This document shows, piece after piece, positions 1 to 64,000 of a stretch of DNA of 64,000 nt. The stretch spans positions 606,457 through 670,456 of the forward strand of contig CM119265.1 of the NCBI GenBank assembly GCA_051294375.1, given 5' to 3'. Origin of the DNA: Paraspadella gotoi (lineage: Eukaryota; Chaetognatha). The notes under the pieces were generated by a model. The model had not been told where the DNA came from, made no database searches, and saw only the letters and a list, made by a program, of their open reading frames with translations. Within the stretch, counting starts at the first letter, position 1. Every line of letters begins with the position of its first letter. Both the position numbers and the translations under genes were made by a program.

Positions 1-1886
1 TAACTTTAATATTAATTAAAAATAAGATTTTTTTGTAAAATTAAGTATATTGAACAGAAATAATTACATGAAAATTATATCTTAAAAATTGTTAATTAAT
101 TTTGATTAAAATGTATTTTCAAAAGTTATTTTAATATCTTATAATCTTTAAAATATTTATACTTTTTCAAACTTGATAATTTTATAATTGTTAAAAAAAT
201 ATTATAATTTTACATATTTTTTGCAGAAGAATTATTTTATTAACACAACGAAATTTATTAATAAATGCAGATATGTTTCAAACAGTACTTCTTCAGTTTG
301 AAATACAAATTGGTTAAGGGTTCCGCGTACAAACGTTGCATTTAGGAAAAAAAACGACTCTTTCCACTATTGTTCAGTTGTAACTTTACAATGTTGATTA
401 ACTTGTACCACAACACAAATTAGGCCGAACGAAGGATTGGTTAAAAACATCTCCACCAATTTCTAATGATAAAATAGTACCATTTTGGCAATTTTTAGCC
501 AAAAAAATTATGTCCATTTTTGTCCATTTTTACTTACGACTTCTGATTTGAATGCCAAGGAAAGTTGAGAAAATTTTTTACTTTGGAAATCCGTTCTTTC
601 TTATCTTCTTTACCTCTGGGTAAATTTATTAGCTTAAATCATTTATAGTTTGCCTATAAATTAATTTTAAAGTTAACAAGTCAAAAAGTTGGAGTTTCAG
701 TCTTTATCATAATTTGTTAAACAAAAATAAATCAAATTGGTTGAAATTAACAGAAAATGTAGCCTATTGAATAAGCTTTTAACACCTATAAAATTATCAA
801 AAAAAACTTTTCTGGTTTAGCCACAAATAATTTTAAAGACGTCTTTTAATTTGTGACTTTTTGTGACTTGCATTTATTTTTGATAAAGAGAATATTTTCA
901 ACTCATTTATTAGTTTTAAAAGATGAGGTACATACTGACCTTGATTAATCAAAAAAAACCGCATCTTTTTAATCCACTGGAAAGCATCAGGACTTGTTTT
1001 TTCTCAAAATCGACAGATTTTTGGCGAAAAATTTTCCGCAAAATCTGTCGATTTACTAAATTTGCTAGGCAACCAAAATTGAAAGAAAAATCATGCGCTA
1101 ACACATCATTTTTTTCTTATAATGCTTATTAAAGAATTTCTTTGATTTGGCTCAATGTAAATGTAGTGAGAGTGAAGACGAAAGGAAAAACTATAAAAGA
1201 GAAGGGGAGAGAATGAAAGAGAGGGTGAAAGGCAAAAAAGAAAGGCAAATGGGGAAAAAATAGTGAAACAATTGTAAGGTAAGAAAAGAGGGGAAAATGG
1301 AAAGAAAAAGTGGGGAAAAAAAGGGAAAGAATGAAAATGAGAAAAAAGGTGAGGAAAGTGCATGAGTGACCGAAAAAGGTAGGGGCCAAAAAAATGGTAA
1401 GTGACAGCGGCAGGAGAAGTAGGAGGAAAGAGAAGAGGAAAATATAAAGTAGAGAGAAGAAAAGAGGTGAAGAAAAATTATCAGGAAAAGCGTATGAAAG
1501 AAAAAAAATTGTATCAGATAATGTGGCGTCTTACCTAAAATCTTTTGTGTCAGTAAAAGACATGAAGATTCTTATAAGGAATTCGATCTTTGAAAATCAT
1601 CTGTACCATAAAAATTCAAGCATACTTTTTTCTAAAGTTAAGCAGTTAATGAGATTAGATTGACAAGCATTGAAGAAATCATGTCTTACCGTATTTTTAA
1701 CTCATAGAAATTTACATGGGAAGTTCTAAGTAATAAGAAGGAGATAACTTGAGACTACCGTTTTTTTAAATGAAGAAAGCTTCGTACTAACCAATGAGAT
1801 CAAGAAATATGGTAATTATTGAAGTTCAGATTCGTTGTCTAAAAGACACCGATTGTATGCGAAACCTAAGTTCAAAAATTGCGTGA

Positions 1887-1940
<54 letters not shown>

Positions 1941-2292
1941 CCAACGTAGATTTGAGGGAAAGGTAAGTTCGAAGGTGAGGACAGCTTAGGTTAAACTAAG
2001 ATTGAGGGACAAAGTTGAAAAGAAATGAAAGGTCAATCAAAGATAATAACAGATACAAAGGTAATAAATTAAGAGTTTACATTTAAAGTTTTAAACAATG
2101 TCTAACGAATTTAAATGCGTCAATAAATTGCTTAATAATAAATTAAATACAGAAACAAGTCTGCATTTAATAGTAAATTTGGTTGTGTTAATCAAATTTT
2201 TTTGGGCTAATTTAAACCACAGACAAAAAGAAGGGAAAACTAACAATTTTATATATTATAAAATATTTTAAAATTCTATTTTTTCTTTTAAG
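1..2292. other. No gene recognised upstream of the TIR-like exons
   Basis: AT-rich DNA with no exon I can support. Positions 1-332 are unique in the window, while 333-2292 belongs to the first inverted-duplication arm. A purine-rich stretch (about 1180-1500) and a (GA)n tract at about 1884-1937 are the only structure. Earlier exons of the TIR-like gene could lie here or to the left, but none could be tied in by phase. Confidence 0.5.
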
Positions 2293-2631
2293 TTTGAATT
2301 TGAGGTCCGTGGAAACCACAACTGCAAGCATCGACCTCTCGCGGCCAAAGAAGGAGATTTCCGCGTTCTTATTCTCTACGAAAATCCCGAACGAAAAATC
2401 AAAGAAGCTGTGCTTATGCAGCTTCCCTCAGAAACGCACTTCGAAGTCTGGCAACAACAGCTGCAACGCATGGAAGACCTTAATCAAATTCAAATCAACA
2501 GTCTGGTGGATCCAGTAGCCGCTAGTGCCAACTGGCTGGAAGTTATGGAACCCAGGCTGTTCCTTTCAAGTTCGCAGGCCTCGTTTAGAGCGAGCGGAGA
2601 ATTCAGGGCAACGATGAGCGAGGCCAATATG
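2293..2631 (+). CDS. TIR-like gene exon a (possible divergent first TIR unit)
   Basis: The acceptor is TTTTCTTTTAAG before 2293 and the frame is open from the first base. The donor reads ATGGGTAAT here and ATGGTATAT in the mirror arm. The mirror version gives a phase-0 end after SEANM, which fits the next exon, so the window copy probably carries one extra G. A dispersed repeat begins immediately after the donor. Visible motifs are FRVLILYENPERK, HFEVWQQQLQRM and WLEVMEPRLFLSSS. Confidence 0.55.
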
Positions 2632-4115
2632 GGTAATATATCATTGACGTTTAGTCAAATAACGAGGGTAAATAATAAGTGAAGGCATGTATCAGGTTGA
2701 AAATAGTTTTATTAATGACGGACAATGATTAAGGTGATGACAAAGGTAACGATGACAAAGGTTACAAAAAAGGTGATGACAATATTAAACGGTTCAATAT
2801 TTATTTGAAAAAGGGCTCTTTCTTGAGTTTGGATGTTTTGGTGAATTCCTAGAGTTCCCTGAGCAATCCCGACCGTCGATCCCTCCGTCGGTTCCTTTGT
2901 CGGTCATTGGTCAATCTAAGATTGAAGTAGGGTCTGTGATTCGTCGGAATTCGGATGATTCGTGAAGAAGACGAGCAATCACTTCACAAAGCCAACCAAG
3001 TCCGTCTATAGTCTATTTATTTAAAATTTACATTCTGTAAAAACATTTACTGTTTTTTTGTGCAACCACAGGGGTAGAAATTAAAAATTAAAATTAAAAA
3101 TCTTAAGTGGTAGTAAAATGAGTTTTTTTTTCTACAAATTAATCTAATCAATTATTTAATTATTTAAACTTCAAAGGATCGATAGACAGACTACAGAGGA
3201 ACCAGTCTCATGCTTCATTCAATTTCGGGTCTCAGACTTCAGTGGAAAAACTCATAAACAAACCAGAGTTTAAGGTCTGGATTTTTTTATAAAAAGTTTA
3301 ATAACCTAATAGATAATAATTTAGATATTTAATTGGTTATTATTTTGCGATTTTTTTTTTTTAATTTTAATAAAATCAAAATATAAGTTAGAATAAAATA
3401 TTTGGAATATTTTTTTATTATTTTCAAAGAAATTTTTCAATCTATTCCTTTTCCTTAAAAATCAGTTCGACGTTTCTATCCTTCACGACCGTCGTTGCGT
3501 CCCCGTTGCTATGACACTCTGGGATCTTCTGACCAAAGAAGGTCACCGCGTTTGGATCGACACGAGCCTCTCCCGATTGGCCGAGCGTCAGGATCTGGAC
3601 CAATCAGCGGCCGCCATTTCGTCTTCAGAAACGATCGTCTCATTCCTGACGTCGTCATTGGCGAATCTTCACCGCGAGACCGAGATTAAATTCGCGACGT
3701 CAACAGGAAAATCTTTGCTTCTCTTCAGAACAAATAAAAATGATTTGAGTCCAACGATGAAAGTCTTAAGAGAAAAGAACAAAAATGTTTGTGTCCCAAT
3801 TGATTTAATTTTAGATGAACCGACCGCGGTGGTTAATGAAGCGAAGAACATATTCGATCTCTGCAAACTTAAGGGGAGTGTTTATTTAAGGATGAGGGTA
3901 TTAAAAAAATATTAAAAGTTTACAAATGAAGTATTAACAAATGTAAATTTTTAGAAGTAATTAACCTTTGGCTTTACATAATGATACTGAATAATATCAA
4001 TTATAAGGGCGTCTAAGTTTAAAGTATTAGATGTATTTAAAAATAATTTCTTTTGATAAAAATAGTTAATAAAATGTCCATGAATTAGTTGATTTATACT
4101 AATATTAATAATAAC

Positions 4116-4178
<63 letters not shown>

Positions 4179-4670
4179 TATTAATAATAAATTTATTTAT
4201 CTGTAAGCTTAAATTTAAAGCAACTTATTAAAAAAGCTTATTTTTAAGCCCAATCTAATTTTTGTTGTGCCCTTTTAAACTTCAGGCAGTAGATGGCCCT
4301 TACTCAACAAGGACAAAAATTTAATAATATTATAACTTCAATACATCTGTAATCTTTCACCATCTATATTCAATTTTTCTCCCATCTCGAATCTTGCAGA
4401 TGTTTGAAAAACGACACAACAAATCCCCGCGATGCTGGACGGAATCCCAAACTCGTTGTTGGCTAATGGAGTCGAGACTACAGCAGCTGGAGTCGATCCT
4501 GAAGACTGGAAAGGAGCTCCACCTCTTGGCCGAGGAGTGGGGGAGAAGCCCAACCACTATGAGGAGGTGGTTGGCGGAGGAGGTGGAAAGGAAGGTGGGA
4601 GAGGAGGAGGCAAAGCAGTTGGTGGAAAGATTTGCTTCTGCCCTTTACTTGTTGTATCCTAATGTTGTGG

Positions 4671-4675
<5 letters not shown>
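2293..4675 (+). CDS. TIR-like domain protein, last three exons (5' end not found)
   Basis: Three exons, 2293-2631, 3466-3897 and 4400-4675, are joined by phase-0 introns into about 350 visible residues ending at TGA 4675. Exon 2 has the layout of a TIR domain: FDVSILHD (first strand), LWDLLTKEGHRVWID (helix A and second strand), a helix with SSSETIVSFLTSS, then TEIKFATSTGKSLLLF. The Glu of TEIKFA aligns with the catalytic Glu of SARM1-type NAD-cleaving TIRs. Exon 1 (RVLILYENPERK ... EPRLFLSSSQASFRASGEF) resembles a second, more divergent TIR unit; this is an inference. Exon 3 is charged and helical. TIR domains act in cytoplasmic innate immune or axon-degeneration signalling. The gene ends about 1.3 kb upstream of DDR exon 1 on the same strand. 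A profile search would be needed to confirm the family. Confidence 0.6.
2637..3010 (-). repeat. Dispersed repeat family A, copy 1
   Basis: Reverse complement of a repeat also present at about 46035-46425, with a related partial copy at 45880-46045. Shared landmarks are GACGTTTAGTCAAATAACG, GGTGATGACAAAGG, TCCCTCCGTCGGTTCC and ACGAGCAATCAC. It starts a few bases after the splice donor of TIR-like exon a. No coding potential was recognised. Confidence 0.8.
3466..3897 (+). CDS. TIR-like gene exon b (TIR domain)
   Basis: 144 codons with both ends in phase 0. The acceptor is AAAAATCAG before 3466 and the donor GAGG|GTATTA. It holds the FDVSILHD, KEGHRVWID and TEIKFATSTGKSLLLF segments typical of TIR folds, followed by KNVCVPIDL and a C-terminal helix. 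Confidence 0.6.
4098..4173 (+). repeat. (AAT)n microsatellite
   Basis: About 75 bp of ATA/AAT triplets. The mirror arm has a shortened and interrupted version near 14190-14230. Confidence 0.9.
4400..4675 (+). CDS. TIR-like gene terminal exon (helical C-terminus)
   Basis: The acceptor is ATCTTGCAG before 4400. Only the frame beginning ATG TTT GAA is open through the exon in phase with exon b. It ends at TGA 4673-4675, directly against a (GA)n tract. The product contains ESRLQQLESIL, LHLLAEEWGRS and ERKVGEEEAKQLVERF, strongly amphipathic and perhaps a death-type or coiled-coil helix bundle. An overlapping Gly-rich frame from 4432 is less likely. Confidence 0.5.
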
Positions 4676-4731
<56 letters not shown>

Positions 4732-5149
4732 GAGAGCGGGAAGGAGGAGAGAGGGAGTGAGAGAGGAGAAAGAGAGAGGAAAGGAGGAAAATAGGAGGGA
4801 AGAAAAGGGAAAGAGGGAGGGAAGAGAAAGGAAGGGTGAGAAAAAAGGCAAAGAAAGTGAAGTAGTTTATTAATTAAACGTTGAATAATATTAATAAGAT
4901 GTATCAACTTGTTTAAATGATTTTTGGACAAAGATATAATTTCACCAATAAACCGAAAGTCTAGAGTGAATGACATAAAAGCATCAATTCAATATTTATA
5001 AATATTTAATTTAATTAATAAATGGATTTCCTTTTCTTTTTATTATTTTTTAATGGGCGATTGCTTGTCATATTTGGTGGTGGACAAATTTGCTTGGTTA
5101 TTGGTTACAATTTATTCATTGATTTATTTCTCCCTCTTTCTTTATCTCC

Positions 5150-5219
<70 letters not shown>

Positions 5220-5760
5220 CTCTCTCTATTTTTCTTTCTTTCTTTCTTTCATTCTTTTTTCACTGGTAGTCTTATTTTGTAAATTTATTTTATTGAAAAT
5301 TTCTAACTCATTTCTTTATTCTGTCACAGCTTTGCTCAACAAATATTTATTTACAAACTAAAGAAAAAAAAGTACCTATCAATCTTTTAAATATCAACAT
5401 TAATAACTTTTTGCTACATAAAACCGGAAACAATTCATCATCAAAACTTTAAAAAAAATTCAAAAGTGAATTAAACAAAAAAATGAAACGAATAAAAAAT
5501 ATTTTAAAAAAACTAACGAATTAGGATTAAATTAATAAAAAAAATTAATAAAAACGAAAAAGAAAAAAAAATCAAAATTTTTTGTATCAAAAATCGAATT
5601 CGAATTTTTTACGTCGAAAGTTGACGAAAAACGACGACGACAACAACAACGAGGAAAACGAAAAAACAACAACAGCAACAACAACAACAATATCAACAAC
5701 AACAACAACAACAACAACTCTGCTTCCGGACTAAATTCGTCTTAAGAAAAACAAAGGATC
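4674..5760. other. Interval between the TIR-like gene and DDR exon 1
   Basis: It holds (GA)n at 4674-4727, a purine-rich tail to about 4860, a (CT)n tract at about 5149-5226 and AT-rich DNA. From 5620 a triplet-rich stretch (CAA/GAC) begins. No exon or promoter element is recognised. AATAAA near 4950 could serve the TIR-like gene; this is weak. Confidence 0.4.
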
Positions 5761-5952
5761 GTCATGACAATGAATGACAACAATGACAACGGACTAAATG
5801 ACAAGAACGACAACAGACTAAATGACATCTTCAACAACAACAACGACAAAAACTCTGTCCACAACGACGACGACGACGACGACGACGACGACAATCATTT
5901 CGAAGGACGAAATATTTTCTTCATCGAAAATTCCCCGACATATCATCAGGAA

Positions 5953-63949
<57,997 letters not shown>

Positions 63950-64000
63950 GTGAGCAAAAAATTTTCATGTGGATTCAACTTAGATTAAATATTATATTTA

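Noticed and set aside
923-1132. Open frame of 69 codons beginning MRYILTLINQKKP
   Set aside because: No recognisable domain; the mirror copy at 17266-17487 is frame-shifted and neither has splice support. Its presence in both arms reflects the duplication only.
4432-4662. Gly-rich alternative frame in the TIR-like terminal exon
   Set aside because: It is closed by TGA just inside the acceptor and does not fit the phase of the preceding exon.
4645-5361. Ser/Leu/Phe-rich and Arg/Glu-rich open frames over CT/GA tracts, here and throughout the window
   Set aside because: They are translations of dinucleotide repeats, with no splice context and no conserved motif.

Overview
The window is intron-rich eukaryotic genomic DNA, AT-rich outside its coding exons and microsatellites, and saturated with (CT)n/(GA)n tracts, minisatellites, tRNA-derived SINE-like elements and short transposon-like repeats. 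The gene content (a discoidin domain receptor tyrosine kinase, a TIR-like protein, an ankyrin-kinase-RNase protein) and the repeat landscape suggest an invertebrate animal, perhaps a crustacean or another arthropod. I cannot name the species. Three N runs (9055-9079, 26953-27309, 52997-53021) show a scaffolded draft assembly.

Three genes can be read. (1) On the + strand at 2293-4675 are the last three exons of a TIR-like protein with a helical C-terminus. (2) On the + strand from about 5953 to the right edge lies a discoidin domain receptor (DDR). I resolve 26 exons: a probable signal-peptide exon at 5953-6136, the discoidin and discoidin-like domains (23487-40173), a low-complexity stalk (50037-51770), the transmembrane helix (51675-52260), a long juxtamembrane region (58327-62293) and the tyrosine kinase up to the activation loop (62160-63949). 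It continues beyond the window. (3) Inside the DDR intron between 40174 and 50036, on the opposite strand, sits a complete 14-exon gene (48808 down to 40829, 1266 codons plus stop). It encodes ankyrin repeats, a protein kinase domain and an IRE1/RNase L-type KEN ribonuclease domain, then a C-terminal coiled coil. This is the vertebrate RNase L layout, with all four key KEN residues and all three kinase motifs retained. I consider it the most interesting object here.

Two large inverted duplications distort the layout. Arms 333-9054 and 9080-18088 are mirror copies around the first 25-N gap. Arms 53022-57590 and 57610-62345 are mirror copies around a (GA)n/(CT)n centre, beginning at the second 25-N gap. 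In each pair only the copy oriented with the DDR gene keeps open exons; the other is full of indels. They may be assembly or amplification chimeras, but a SINE present in one arm of the second pair and absent from the other shows the arms are not two reads of one molecule.

Region by region: 1-9054 TIR-like gene and DDR exon 1; 9080-18088 mirror arm; 18.1-23.4 kb a hammerhead-like inverted-repeat insertion, dispersed element B and purine/pyrimidine blocks; 23.5-40.2 kb DDR ectodomain exons, one ending in a 27-bp tandem array that copies its own splice donor; 40.2-50.0 kb the nested RNase L-like gene with a small LTR (TRIM-like) element and SINEs in its introns; 50.0-52.3 kb DDR stalk and membrane exons; 53.0-62.3 kb second palindrome; 62.3-63.9 kb DDR kinase exons. 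DDR would act at the cell surface as a collagen-type matrix receptor. The TIR-like and RNase L-like proteins would act inside the cell, plausibly in stress or innate immune signalling; no functional link between the three is shown by the sequence.
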